Of a stretch of DNA of 64,000 nt, positions 32,646-43,629 are shown in pieces. Source of the DNA: Pomphorhynchus laevis (Eukaryota > Acanthocephala > Palaeacanthocephala > Echinorhynchida > Pomphorhynchidae); NCBI GenBank assembly GCA_012934845.2, contig WNNJ02000930.1, positions 186,001 to 250,000 on the forward strand, in the 5' to 3' direction. Both the position numbers and the translations under genes were made by a program. Position 1 is the first letter of the stretch, and every line of letters starts with the position of its first letter. The notes below the pieces were generated by a model, which was not told the DNA's origin, searched no databases, and saw only the letters and a program-made list of their open reading frames with translations.

Positions 32646-32930
32646 GTGTGTCGTTTAGCCTACGAACTCATGCAAACCAGATATACAGACGGATCATGGC
32701 GTTTCCGATCGCTGGACTACATCTATCATTATAATAGTCAGCTTCCTCATAACTACATTGCCATCGAAGATCACACACAATCCGGCGATATTTCATTTGT
32801 TAAGGGTGGCATAGTCGGTATCGACGGCAATTATTGGAATGGATATTGCAAGGGAACGAACAAGCGTACGAATGAGATTGGATTGTTTCCATGCTATAAA
32901 ACCGTAGATCAGTTTTTGACAGCACCGTAA
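32646..32930 (+). CDS. FUT8: FUT8-C exon 7 (C-terminus with SH3 domain), complete
   Basis: 285 bases from an AAG acceptor to TAA code VCRLAYELMQTRYTDGSWRF, RSLDYIYHYNSQLPHNYIAI, GDISFVKGGIVGIDGNYWNG, YCKGTNKRTNEIGLFPCYK and VDQFLTAP. It contains the VCRxAYE motif and the SH3 domain that FUT8 needs for activity. It is open and close to copy A exon 7 but without that copy's stop. The pair 32,358-32,930 could supply a functional C-terminus only if joined to upstream exons, which are not next to it. Confidence 0.92.
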   Translation: MCRLAYELMQTRYTDGSWRFRSLDYIYHYNSQLPHNYIAIEDHTQSGDISFVKGGIVGIDGNYWNGYCKGTNKRTNEIGLFPCYKTVDQFLTAP

Positions 32931-33200
32931 GCGCTTGTCTTCATTGTATAAAGCAAACGTGAAATTTAATAATGATGTATTTGTCGTATCATCAAAATTC
33001 AACTACTTGTGTACTAACTTTCTGGTGAACAATAAACAATGAATCTGTTAATTTAGTTGTAAAACCTGTTTATTGCAAGTTTATGATAAATAGTATTTGA
33101 TTAAATGTGCATTTGTGAATTTAAAATAAGGACTGTGTTTTCATAAAATCTAACTTTAAAATATATTCTTAAATATATTTGCTTTGATTGCTAGATTTAT

Positions 33201-33434
33201 ATGCGTATTAAGGTATACACCGTTCCTCTACGCGATGAAAAATATAAATTTTGTATTTATTTTGCTAATTTAAAATTTTATGGATCATCAAACGAAGAAT
33301 CCATATCAACCGATTTAACCACAAACGTCGACGATTCAGTGAAAGTTGTTTTACAGCTATATTTCTCAGTTGTAGCCCAACTTAATTCATTGAGAACATC
33401 ATTAATAGGCATTGTCGACAGTTATTTTAAATAG
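33201..33434 (+). other. Conserved FUT8-C 3' flank, coding status doubtful
   Basis: Counterpart of 12,084-11,824. The frame starts MRIKVYTVPLRDEKYKFCIY and then departs from its partner. Sequence from 32,930 to about 33,900 mirrors the copy A 3' flank, so this is best read as duplicated downstream DNA. Confidence 0.4.
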
Positions 33435-34027
33435 GATAAAAGATTTTGCTACTTCGCAACGTTTCTGTATATCGATTGACAAAAACAATCCAAATAATGT
33501 TTTATTTAATATTTGTTATATAATTTTTATATTTGAAAATTTAATAGTTAAATAAATTATTTTAATTTTCAAATTAACAAATATTTAGCTTTTTAACCTA
33601 ATTACATTTAATAAATATATAATCTGACTTAAATATATTAGTAAGCATTTGTAAAGTGAGATAACTTAACTTTTAAACTATTCGCAGAGTCGTTTATTTA
33701 TCTCTATCAAAGAATATTAAAGAGTGCGATGTCAACTAATAAAATTTTTGTTCCATTATCATTAGGCGTAATTTGCTGTTTATAAAAAATGTTAAAATTA
33801 ATAAATGTAAAATATGGCCTTCACCGACACTTACACATTGAGTTATTTTCATGGAGAAGCTTTTCGTTACTTTAAAAATCGATTTTTATATTTATAAAAT
33901 ATTAAAAATATTATAAAAACCAAATTTCATAATCAAAACTTAAAATTTTGACAACAACATTGTACAGGCTGATATTATTCCTGAAATAAATATCATATCA
34001 GTTTGAGACGTTTTAACTATTTTAAGT

Positions 34028-34224
34028 GAAATATAATTTATATAAGCATTATAGAGTTCGATGTTTAGTTCGTTGAGTTGTAGCTTTGGTTCGTGGTTTG
34101 CTACTTCGAAATACTTCTGGTTAGCCATTAATTCGAGCTGATAAAATTCATACAGAGCGATTATCACAAATAGAATTAGCGTGCAAATTGCTAATTTGCG
34201 TAATATATTACTACAGTTAACCAT
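34028..34224 (-). CDS. FUT8: FUT8-A exon 1 (signal anchor)
   Basis: MVNCSNILRKLAICTLILFV, IIALYEFYQLELMANQ, KYFEVANHEPKLQLNELNIE: a short cytosolic tail, one hydrophobic segment (about residues 9-26) and a hydrophilic stem, the type II topology of Golgi glycosyltransferases. The match at 48,253 is over 75%. The assignment to FUT8 rests on topology, on exon order and on the shared palindrome arms, not on motif similarity. The end is approximate: the copy B donor region (AACAGGTTAGAT) is altered here. Confidence 0.72.
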
Positions 34225-34339
34225 TCAGTTATTGAACTTTAAAAATACCCGATTTAAATAAAAACTAACCAACATGTAGCGTTTTAAAATAAACAAAAAA
34301 ATTAACATTCTTATTAATATTAATACATTATAATTAATA

Positions 34340-34465
34340 CTAATACAACACAACGGAGAGTTGTGTTGATACAACACAACACAGAGTTGAGGTGGTCAAC
34401 ACAACGGAGAGTTGTGTTAATACAACACAACACAGAGTTCCTGCAAGGGCAGGAACTCTGTACAC
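34340..34465. repeat. Short tandem and palindromic repeats (ACACAAC / GTTGTGT)
   Basis: Two units of about 65 bases each combine CACAACGGAGAGTTGTGTT with ATACAACACAACACAGAGTT. They are followed by a perfect 12-bp inverted repeat, CAGAGTTCCTGC / GCAGGAACTCTG, around AAGG at 34,434-34,461. The array lies at the 5' edge of the LINE at 34,470. Confidence 0.8.
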
Positions 34466-34469
34466 GAAC

Positions 34470-37090
34470 TGCTATGCTCCTCGTTGTTCAAATACGAGTA
34501 ATGGTAAGGAATCTACGCGAAATTTGATAATTAATAAGACGCTCACTGATGGAAATGATTTTGACAGTCAAATATCTGCAACAGTCCAGCCCCTTGTATT
34601 GACAGGTCTATCCATTTAATACCATGTTCATATGACGATTGCCCTGCTTGGGTTTCTATTTGGCTTCCTACCAGAATTCACAGAGGATTTCTAGACCAAG
34701 TCGCTTCTTGTTGCTTCTGTGCGTCTACCAAGATTGAGAAATTGGAAACCAAACTGACAAAAACTAATCAACTTGTGAAGGTTGCTGAATCAAATATCGT
34801 CAGCTTACAAGACTCTATCACAAAGCCCATAGATATGGAAGAGCTTACAAAAGATGTTGTCAAACCTAGTATTAGCAGAGTTATCATGAATGGAAAAATA
34901 GACGACAACGGGATCTCCTTTGCATTGGACTTGCTGGTGCTGGCGATGTGAACGGTAGTTACAGGACAATCTGTGATAATATTTTGCATTCGTTCGCGAC
35001 GGAGCGTCGAGGTTTAAAACCGAAAATTGTAATAAGAGATCCAAAGCTAAAAATAATGAAACAACATCTACTAACTCTACATAAAGGTCTGAAAACAAAA
35101 ATATCCGAAAAACTAGAATATAACAGACTTAAAAAATTGTTCCAATGCGTAGTAGCTAATCTAACACTGGCTTCATCGATTGCGGATGAAGAACGGTGCC
35201 TAAAATTGGCAGAAGCCTTTCCCTGGAAACTTGATCCGAGTAGATCCAGTAAAAATCTCATCTCATCTATTCCTATTTCAAAATGGGAATAACACTTTTT
35301 AGATCTACTATACAATAAGGATTATCGTGACACAGTTTCAGTTGTAATTCTACCAAATATTTATACATCATCTTTGCAAGCTTTAAATACCAACTTCTCG
35401 TTGGAGAAGGTGATCTTTTGTATCCATAGCCTAAAGAAGTATAAAGCAACAGGAATGGATATGATAGCAGCCGAGGACATTAGATATTCGGTACGTCAGT
35501 TAGCTCACTACTGGGTCGAACTCCTCAACCGCATTCTTACTGGCCTTCCATTCCCAGATAGTTGAAAACGTTCAGCTTTTAAAACGTTGTATAAAGAGAA
35601 CGGCGACCCAAGCAATTCTAGTGGTTACAGAGGTATCGCGATGTTGAGCCATGCGTATAAGCTGATGTCTTCAATGATAACAAAACGTCTTTATGTATAC
35701 GCCGAACCATGGTTGCCGGTTGAACAGTTCGGTTTTCGTAAATATCGATCTACAACAGACGCTATAAATATCTTAAGAAATAGGGTCTACGAAGTTTGGA
35801 TCTGTGACAATAGCATGTTTTCAATTTTTGTCGACTTCAAAGCTGTTTTTGATTTGGTATGTCGAAACACTTTGATGAGGAATTGATGGATCACTTCTGT
35901 TTCAATGGACATATTTTGCACATAATTTCTGAAATTTGGCGTCCAAATAATGTATCAATATATGATGGTTTGGCCTATAGCTCTGAATTAATCCAGAACA
36001 GTGGAGTACTGCAGGGAGATTCGTTGAGCTTTTTGTTGTTCTCAATGTATATATCAGATCTTCCTGATATATTTAAAAACGAATCACGGAAAATACCAGT
36101 AATCCTATATGCTGATGATCTCACAATTTTAACAGCCTCGTATGACGATGTAAAATGGGCACTTTCTCAACTCCAATTGTATTGCGTAAAGAACAAACTG
36201 ACGGTAAATTCGACAAAGACGAAAATTATTAAGTTTCGACGAGGTGGCCGAATTTCTGCTACTGATAGGTTTTTCTTCAACAATAAGGAAATTAACATTG
36301 TGAATAAATTTAAGTTTCTCGGATTGACTGAAACAAGAAAGTAGTCATTTAACTCACATCTTTAGAATCAACTTTGCAAAATTCTTATAAAGATGTCTAA
36401 ATCTAGAGAACTTCCAATGCTCTCTATTAATAGCGCCTTAAAGTACTTCAAGGTAATGCTACAGCCTATTGTAGAAATGGTCTATCAGCGATATGGAATG
36501 ATCTCAAATAACGAAATTTCGCTCAGATAGACATGTGCCGATCGCGGTTCTTAAAGCAAATTTTAGGAGTATTTTCAAAAGTTTCATCAACGATCGTCGG
36601 AATTCTTACCAATACCTTACCTCTGTCAGTGGAATTGATGATGACGCGAAATAATGCAAGCACAGTAAATTTTCAACGCCATCAACAAAAGCTGTTAATT
36701 AAGTATAATGACACAGACAAAGAGATTCTAAATGTCCAGCAATGACTCAATCACAATGGTTAGGACCGAGACAGAGCAAGCGTCCGCTGATAATTCGTGC
36801 AAGTATACATGGCTACCATGATAAATTCTGTAAATTCCAAGTAAATTGTCACCAGCGCACTGCATCATGTATATGTCGTTACTGTCTACAAAGTTGTTTA
36901 TCGCTTCTGCACGTCTTCAATTGTAGCTTTATTTCTAAAATGCCACTCTCACAAGCTGACAAGTTATAATAACTTTCAATTTTGATTTATTTAATTTGGC
37001 TCAGGTATCTTATTCCAGAAAACCAATTTCTGGATTTGTATATTTGTAATTTTCTTTTTCCTAAACGCCAAGAGGCGGCAATGGGTAATA
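34470..37090 (+). mobile_element. LINE with C-terminal zinc motif, nearly complete RT
   Basis: ORF1-like sequence near 34,615-34,930 suggests a PHD-like cysteine/histidine cluster (DCPAW then CCFCAST) and a coiled coil (KIEKLETKLTKTNQLVKVAE). ORF2 blocks: KYKATGMDMIAAEDIR (35,430), NSSGYRGIAMLSHAYKLMSS (35,615), FGFRKYRSTTDAINILR (35,728), FSIFVDFKAVFDLV (35,820), SGVLQGDSLSFLLFSMYISD (36,000), PVILYADDLTILTAS (36,095), FKFLG (36,310). The C-terminal zinc motif CICRYCLQSCLSLLHVFNC is near 36,865. About four frame changes. No endonuclease identified. The 3' tail ends GGCGGCAATGGGTAATAA. It sits just upstream of FUT8-A exon 1 and is absent from the mirror site at 48.1 kb. Confidence 0.85.
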
Positions 37091-37099
37091 AATCTTCTC

Positions 37100-37510
37100 A
37101 GATTAATATTTAATAAAATATAAAAATATTGATAAATAATGAATTAATAGAGATTCCTTGCATCTAATGTAGTATGTCTTTTATATTTTAATATTTTTTA
37201 TTTTTATATATTAACATTAAAATTTGAAAGCGTTTACAAATTCCGGTCAAACGTTATCGACAGATTATGTAAAATCGTGTAATGTCAGTGAAATGTATGT
37301 TGGTATAAATCAAAATACAGGTTTGCAGAAGTAAAGGCTGCTAAAAAAGCAATTTCAAACGAGCTCCCAAAATATTATCTGTAGTGACAGCATTAATCAG
37401 CGTTTAATTTGATATCCGAAATAATTTCAATCTAATTTGGTAGTTAATTTTGGAATTTTCTGAATTAGTATTGAATCAGTATTAGTGAAGCTTAATAATT
37501 TAAATTTCAC
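37100..37510. repeat. Outer end of the left palindrome arm
   Basis: 37,120-37,240 (AATGAATTAATAGAGATT to GAAAGCGTTTACAAATTCCG) reappears inverted at about 48,000-48,120. 37,430-37,500 resembles 46,860-46,950 inverted. No gene. Confidence 0.7.
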
Positions 37511-39590
37511 TAGAATTACATATGAATGTAACTAAAATATTACATTTCAAATATAAAAATCTTATAAATACATTTTGGATTTGCAAAATAAAAGATCATT
37601 AAATAAATTGTTAAATATAAAAAATTAATAGTTTGGTATTAATTATTTTAAATAATAAAGTGTCGACATCAGAGAACGTTTTGACTTACCCTCGTATATT
37701 TCATTTTTAATAAATAAAAATTAGTACACATTTTATTTTCTGTTTAATAAATACGTATGATACATATTTTGAATCAGTAGGATAAAGTTGTATTAAATGC
37801 AAATTGTATTTTATACGGGCGATCAACCAGGCTATCGAATCCGACTTTTTTCCGCATTTTATCATTTGACTTTTGCGCAATCGCCTTAATCATGAAATCC
37901 GATACAATGTTAAAAACAAATGCTGAAGAAAACAGATAGCATTTGTCAAACCAAATGCCATCAATTATAAAGATAATTGATCCAAATTTAAAATAAACAG
38001 TAGCTTATGTAGCTCAAATATAAGGTTAACAATTTTTTCGCAATATTCTTGTACACCGAATATTCAACGTACCAGCAAAACGAAATGTATGTGTAACATG
38101 TTTCTATACATGTTCTCTCATGTCAAGCACATATCTCGCAAATAACGAGCATCACCTACAAAATGCATGTATATGCCCTCAAGTATGTATCCATATGAAC
38201 TCTTAACAAATATAAATTAAATCTCTAGAAAAGATACTTTTGTTTTTAAATGGAGAAACAAATATCGATGATATTTTGTAGTTTAATAATAAAACTTTAA
38301 AATGTTTAGTTCAAAAGAAACAAAAAATGCAAGCTTATTGATAATGTATTCGCGGACGTCATGACGAATAATGCCAATGTTTACAATCTATTTATTTGGG
38401 GATTTTTAAATTATCAATCATATCAGCAGACAAATATTTAAAATGTTTAGTTTATGGTATTGAACAGAAAGATAATTGCGTATCAATGTTTAAACATTGT
38501 GTGAAACCAATATTAGCAGATAATATTTTTAAGCCGTTCGATGATCCTTTTCAAAGACAATACTTAAAGACGAAAATACTGCTTATTTATTAAAAGCTAA
38601 GGCTATATAAAATAAAATAAGAAAAGCCTACGAATCTTGCTTTATCACATTGTTCCAAATATGAAATTGAATAAAATTAATTTTAAAATTTATAAATGAA
38701 TATATTTATAAATACGTAATAAATGTTAATCATTAAATAAATAAAAATTGTAAATAAAGCATCATATTGAGCGGATTCACTAGCCTTAAACTAGTATTCT
38801 TGAAGTATAATTTATTGAAATTATCTTTATAGTTATTAAATAGTTCTATCCTAAAGATGACGTAAAATAATTATCTAAAAAATTCCTTTGTGATTAAATT
38901 TTGAAAAATTGCGTTGTGAAAAAATTCTTTCGTTTTGGAATAAATAAATTATTATGTTCATTGCTAGCAATATAGATAAAAAATTTAACTTCTTTGTGAC
39001 AAACTTTACCTTTATAATTTTTGATATAATTTTTTTATTTATTTTATAAATTTAATTATGATTTATTTTTATTATTCTTATATTTTTTGTCAAATAATTT
39101 AATTATATTTTGCTATTTTATAGTTTTTAATATAATTATTTAATAAAATAATTTTAGTACGAATTATGTGAATAAAATTCTGATTGAATATTAGCGTCCA
39201 GATTAAAAGTAAAATTATTTTATACTAAATTATCAATCGAATAGGATGAAATGTTTTAAATTAGCAATTGTTTAAAATTTAATGCTACAATTTGAAACAA
39301 ATTTGGCAAGTCTAATTTAAGTTTGAAAATAATAATTTAAATAACAATTCAATTTTAAAGTCCTAATTAATTCTAATGCTAATTTCCATGACCAATAACA
39401 TTTTTTCAAAATTAGTATTCAATGCATACATGAATACATAAAATGCACACATAAAATAAATGCATTTTTACAATAAATCAAAGATTTATTAATGATATGA
39501 TAACCTTGGATAATAGGTTAACCTATGATATGTAAAGTTGTATAATAATTAGTTATTGTAATATAAAATACTGTAATAGCGTACTATATG
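37511..39590. other. Long AT-rich stretch without a recognised gene
   Basis: A 65-codon frame at 38,396-38,593 (with CLVYGIEQKDNCVSMFKHC) is unassigned; it has no acceptor or donor that stands out and no repeat elsewhere in the window. The remainder (about 38,600-39,590) is A+T-rich with short poly-A and poly-T runs and no feature I can support. Confidence 0.4.
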
Positions 39591-39599
39591 TTTATAAAA

Positions 39600-39850
39600 A
39601 CAATAAAAATATACACTAACCATAAACTTCATTAATAAATTTAATAAATATAAGTAGATTTTTAAATAATTCTAAAAGTAAAGAAACAATTGGTTCAGAT
39701 TTATGTAAATATAGTCATATAATAATGTATAATATGTTACCGTTATTAGATTGAAGAATTTGCGATTATCATAAAGAATTGAAATCAATATGTAACGATG
39801 ATATTAGTAAAATTCTAGAAAAAGGATGCAATTGCAAAAGTCTTTGATTT
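39600..39850 (+). mobile_element. Penelope-like element N-terminal remnant
   Basis: The plus strand runs parallel, codon for codon, to the PLE N-terminal region at 45.4-45.6 kb (INFINK, SKxKETIGSD-like, YNNVxYVTVIRL, IxKxxCNCKS), but broken in many places. Confidence 0.65.
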
Positions 39851-39940
39851 ACTAAATTTATTATATATTATTTTGTCATTTTGTTTATATTGAAAAATAC
39901 GTTCATCTTTACAATTTTTATGAATTCTGTAAATTCAAAT

Positions 39941-40288
39941 TCACATGCTAATTTCCGAAAACGAAATTGTACAATTAAAATTAGAAGAAAGGTCTGACGA
40001 TCCACTTGAGATCATGCTCTCCATCATACATGCATCATTGCCACGATGAACGGCTAAACTGATCCGAAGTAATAGGAAAACACGGGCTCGAGGTTCAGAA
40101 GTTTCGCGGATTAAGCGTGTGCCAAGTTCATGAAGGAACGCGATAGAAAGTGAACCGATCGCTCCTGTGCCTTCAACTGCCACAGGAGTGAGCATGTATT
40201 GACGGCTTTCAATGTTTGCGTATTTGTGAACTTTCTTAGTTTCGGCGTTCTTTGCGATACTAGCCGTGTTGCTATGTGCTATGGTCAA
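39941..40288 (-). mobile_element. REL-type LINE C-terminal fragment
   Basis: A 115-codon minus-strand frame reads HKYANIESRQYMLTPVAVEG, TGAIGSLSIAFLHELGTRLI, RETSEPRARVFLLLRISLAV and HRGNDACMMESM. This is the conserved tail found after the endonuclease-like domain in some LINE polyproteins (PVAVEtlG, ELGrRi, QRiSiavqRGN). The related tail at 57,329-58,447 has YQRISIAIMRGNAKAMLASL. The exact clade is not determined. Confidence 0.65.
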
Positions 40289-41164
40289 ATGTTGCTAGGT
40301 GCTGTGGTATCTACACTAGTGAAGTCTCATTGAAGCAGTCTACTAATTTTAACTACTAATTGTTTGAAGCGGTGATTATTGAAGAATTATATCCGAATTA
40401 ATTTCGGATAAATGAAATGTTACTAGATAAAAATATTAATAATGAATAATTTATTTATTTATTAATTACAGAGTCCTATCAATAATCAGTAATACTTTAA
40501 TAAATATTATTAATTAATTATTAAATTATATTTAATTATTAAATAATTATAAAATAAATTATTAAATTAAATTATTATCGAATAATAATTTACAATAAAT
40601 GATTAATTAATAATTTATTCTCATTAATTTGAAATGTATTAAACTTTTCTTATAAATTATTTCAACTAATTTGTCTACTTAAAAGCCGAATCTAGTTTAT
40701 TTATATAATTAAAGTCGAATCTAGTCGAATTAATTTTGTATTTTAGCATTGCTTTTAAAGTCTGTTTTCTACATTTAGTGAGATATTATCAAATTCTGTT
40801 TTTTTGTAAAGTCGAATCTAGTTTATTATATACAAAGGTAATTTGTTTAGATTTAAAATTTTTAGAACGATTACTCAATGAAATTACTTATTTTGTTATG
40901 AATTGACTATTGCTGTCGAAATCTGGAAGTAATTGATCCTTTTTAAACTTTAGAAACCAAGCAAAAGAGGTATAAAATATTTTTATTTTCTCAAATTTTC
41001 GATAAGGGCAAGGAAGAAACTGAATGTTAATATGCAATGCTCAATTTATTAAATTCACCTATTAGATTGATTTTAAAAGCTTAGATTAGTTATAACACAA
41101 TACAATTTAATTAAATAATATTGTATTTTTACAATAAAATAAACAAGAAATGATTGTCATTTAG
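40289..41164. other. AT-rich flank before the 41.2-kb FUT8 exon
   Basis: No gene. About 41,080-41,160 matches the sequence just before exon 5 in copy A (14,430-14,530), including TAACACAATACAATTTAATT, so the exon was copied with its intron edge. Confidence 0.55.
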
Positions 41165-41352
41165 CATTCATGTACGAAGAACTAATCAAATAGGAATTGA
41201 AGCTAGTTATTATCACTTAAAAGAGTATATGGCACACCTTGAAGAATATTTTACAATCGAGGAGTTTCGTCAAAAACAAAAGCTGAAACGTAGAGTGTTT
41301 GTTGCAACTGATGATCCTAATCTATTGGACGGTGCATAATCAATCGGTATAT
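41165..41352 (+). pseudogene. FUT8: FUT8-C exon 5, damaged
   Basis: After ATTTAG it codes IHVRRTNQIGIEASYYHLKE, YMAHLEEYFTIEEFRQKQ and KLKRRVFVATDDPNLLDGA, then a TAA. The invariant aspartate of HxRRTD is asparagine here (TN in place of TD), and two extra bases before the GTATAT donor shift the frame relative to copy A. Both changes suggest loss of function. It lies 8 kb downstream of the FUT8-C final exons on the same strand, so the exon order is wrong for a single gene. Confidence 0.88.
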
Positions 41353-41814
41353 TTACATTTCATTATTTTCACATGTTATTTATCACCTATACTATTTCAA
41401 AATTACACGCCGTTTCTTAAAATTTAAATTCAGGAATACATTTAAAGATTCTTTATCTGATAATGGATGAACTTATTATTATTAGCAAACTAATTTTTAA
41501 ATAAATAAAAATAATTTTGCTAATAAAGATTAGCAAAATATAATAAAGATTTCTAATTGAAATCTTCATTATATAATAAAAATAATTGAAATTTAGTAAA
41601 AAATGTATAATTTGTTAAATTTTGATGTAACAATAATATAAAAATATTTTAAAGTAATTTTTCAAAACACTAATTTATTTTTATATTTCATCAGAAAAAC
41701 GTACAATTTTTTCAAGATTAAAGCTTCAAGGTTAAACTAATATATTTTTATCCGTGTTTTATTGGAATTTTGGAGCAGGATTATCAACAAACAAAAAATT
41801 ATTTTTATGTTTTG
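41353..41814. other. AT-rich flank after the 41.2-kb exon
   Basis: Corresponds loosely to the intron 5 side of copy A (14,090-14,240). Nothing else supported. Confidence 0.4.
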
Positions 41815-42270
41815 ATCTAGAAATTTTTTTGTGGAATTAATACTAAAATATTTGTTAGATTAGCATTTATTTGGATTGCTAAACTATATTTTTTAATTAC
41901 TTAGAGTATTTAATTCAAATAAATAGAAACGTTTTTTAATGTGCAATTTAAAGCACGTCATTTGAAATCTAAAATTATATATTTTTATTATCTTTTAATA
42001 ACTTTTATTAACTTTTATTAACTTTTATTTTTATTATTGTTTTGATTTATATATTTTACTATTTTCTGCTTGATGTTATTTTAAAGTAACCTAGTTTAAA
42101 ATATGCATCCATTAAGTGTTTATAAGTAAAATAGTGTTCTATACCAGTATTAATTTCGATTACACTACAATATTTTCTGAAGTTTGCTTAAAAAATTTAT
42201 ATATAAAATTATATATTTTTATTAACTGATTCAAAATTCATATCTGTTTTTATCTAGAAAAATCGCTAGT
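41815..42270 (-). mobile_element. Penelope-like remnants, first copy of a direct repeat
   Basis: Minus-strand PLE words (GGAATTAATACTAAAATA, ACTTAGAGTATTTAATTCAA; compare LSVYMNKILKVIK) with later C-terminal words near 42,040-42,120. The block, including AAAGCACGTCATTTGAAATC, recurs at 43,055-43,310 in the same direction. Confidence 0.6.
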
Positions 42271-43054
42271 ATTTATCTCGTTATTCCAGACAATAAACAA
42301 TAAATAATAGATTTCCAATTGGCTTTCCAATTACAATAAAATTCATGGTTTCTTTTTAGTTCATGGATTCAGAGAAATGCAACTGTACAAAAATGAGTTG
42401 CTTAATGATTTCCAATTATCTGGTTTTTTTACCACTTGAGTCTCAGGGCCGTGCGAACTCACCAATTATTCCATCGTCTAAGTAAAAATTAATACAATAC
42501 CCCTATCAAATTTATATTCTCTATCGTCAGTTGAATTCAAAGCGAGAACGGACGGGCTCAAGAGGGCCACACAGTAGTACTCCGTGTAAAGATTTTAACG
42601 ATTCCTGACCCCAATACGTAAATGCCAAGGTCGTTCATAGCATCACCGTATTAATGCTATTCACTGAAAATTAGCTATATGCAGCTTGAATAATTACATC
42701 GTGATATAATGACTTAGAGCCATTTCGCATTTGAACATTTAGCCATAACTAATCTGAATGATCAATTGTCTCGAGATTTTAATGATTAAAATCATGGATG
42801 ATAAGTTTCATGCTGTTTGATATCGACACCCCGACTAGATGGGGATTAAGAGCGCTGGAAAACTCATCGCAATTTCCTACGCACATATCTAATACAGACG
42901 ACTGAGGGTGTCACATTTGCAATTAGTCGGATTCATCCACAATGTCTGTTTAGTGATATCGGATCGGCACCAGCAAAAATAATCGGATAACTCCCGAGAA
43001 GCTAGTCCACCTTTCATTACTGAAAATTAGTAATTATCTAAAATCGCTAGTATT
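42271..43054. other. GC-richer non-coding block of unknown nature
   Basis: About 650 bases (42,360-43,020) have clearly higher GC than their surroundings and no open frame. They lie between the two direct PLE-remnant repeats; ACTGAAAATTAG occurs near 42,665 and 43,020. I could not match it to rRNA, snRNA, tRNA or a known element part. Confidence 0.35.
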
Positions 43055-43310
43055 TATATTTTTGAAATTTATTCCTTTTGTGTGTTCTAGAAATTTTTTG
43101 TGCGGAATTAATACGAAAATATTTTGTTAGATTTGTATTTATTTCGATTGCTAAACTATATTTTTTAATTACTTAGAGTATTTAATTCAAATAAATATAA
43201 AAAAAATTTTAATGTGCTTTATAAAGCACGTCATTTGAAATCTAAAATTATATATTTTTATTAACTGATTCAAAATTTATACCCGTCTTTATCTGGAAAA
43301 ATTACTTGTA
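43055..43310 (-). mobile_element. Penelope-like remnants, second copy of the direct repeat
   Basis: Repeats 41,815-42,010 and 42,205-42,265 (TTAGAGTATTTAATTCAAAT, AAGCACGTCATTTGAAATCT, TTTATTAACTGATTCAAAAT). Confidence 0.65.
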
Positions 43311-43629
43311 ATTAATAAATTAAATTAATCATTAATTAAATTAATGCGCTCATATATTCTTTTTACATAATAATCCAATTTTATCAACATATTTATAATT
43401 ATTTGGTTTAATTTTTGTTAGATATGCGTTATAGTTATTATAACATATATATGTATATATTTTCCGAATATAAGATTTATTAATATACTCTTTGTTTTGT
43501 GAGGGAGAAAAAATTAAAGCTTAAATACACAAGATATTTGGCTTAAAAATTAAAGAGATAAAATACACACTCTTTGCAAGATTGTTGGCAAAATCGAAAT
43601 CTGCAATTAATATCTTTGATATGACACGG

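Larger units (their letters stand above)
12433..34224 (-). pseudogene. FUT8: FUT8-A gene extent: core alpha-1,6-fucosyltransferase, probably decayed
   Basis: Seven exons in the correct order and strand over about 22 kb. FUT8 (GT23 family) moves fucose from GDP-fucose to the innermost GlcNAc of N-glycans in the Golgi. The exon phases between 4, 5 and 6 agree. Exon 6 has lost its 5' half, exon 7 carries a stop, and the exon 3/4 border is irregular, so full-length product is unlikely. Introns 1, 2 and 4 have taken in PLEs, LINEs and FUT8-C. Whether the remaining reading frames are still under selection cannot be judged from this window. Confidence 0.75.

Noticed and set aside
42360-43020. rRNA or snRNA gene suggested by higher GC
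   Set aside because: No conserved rRNA or snRNA core words could be found on either strand.
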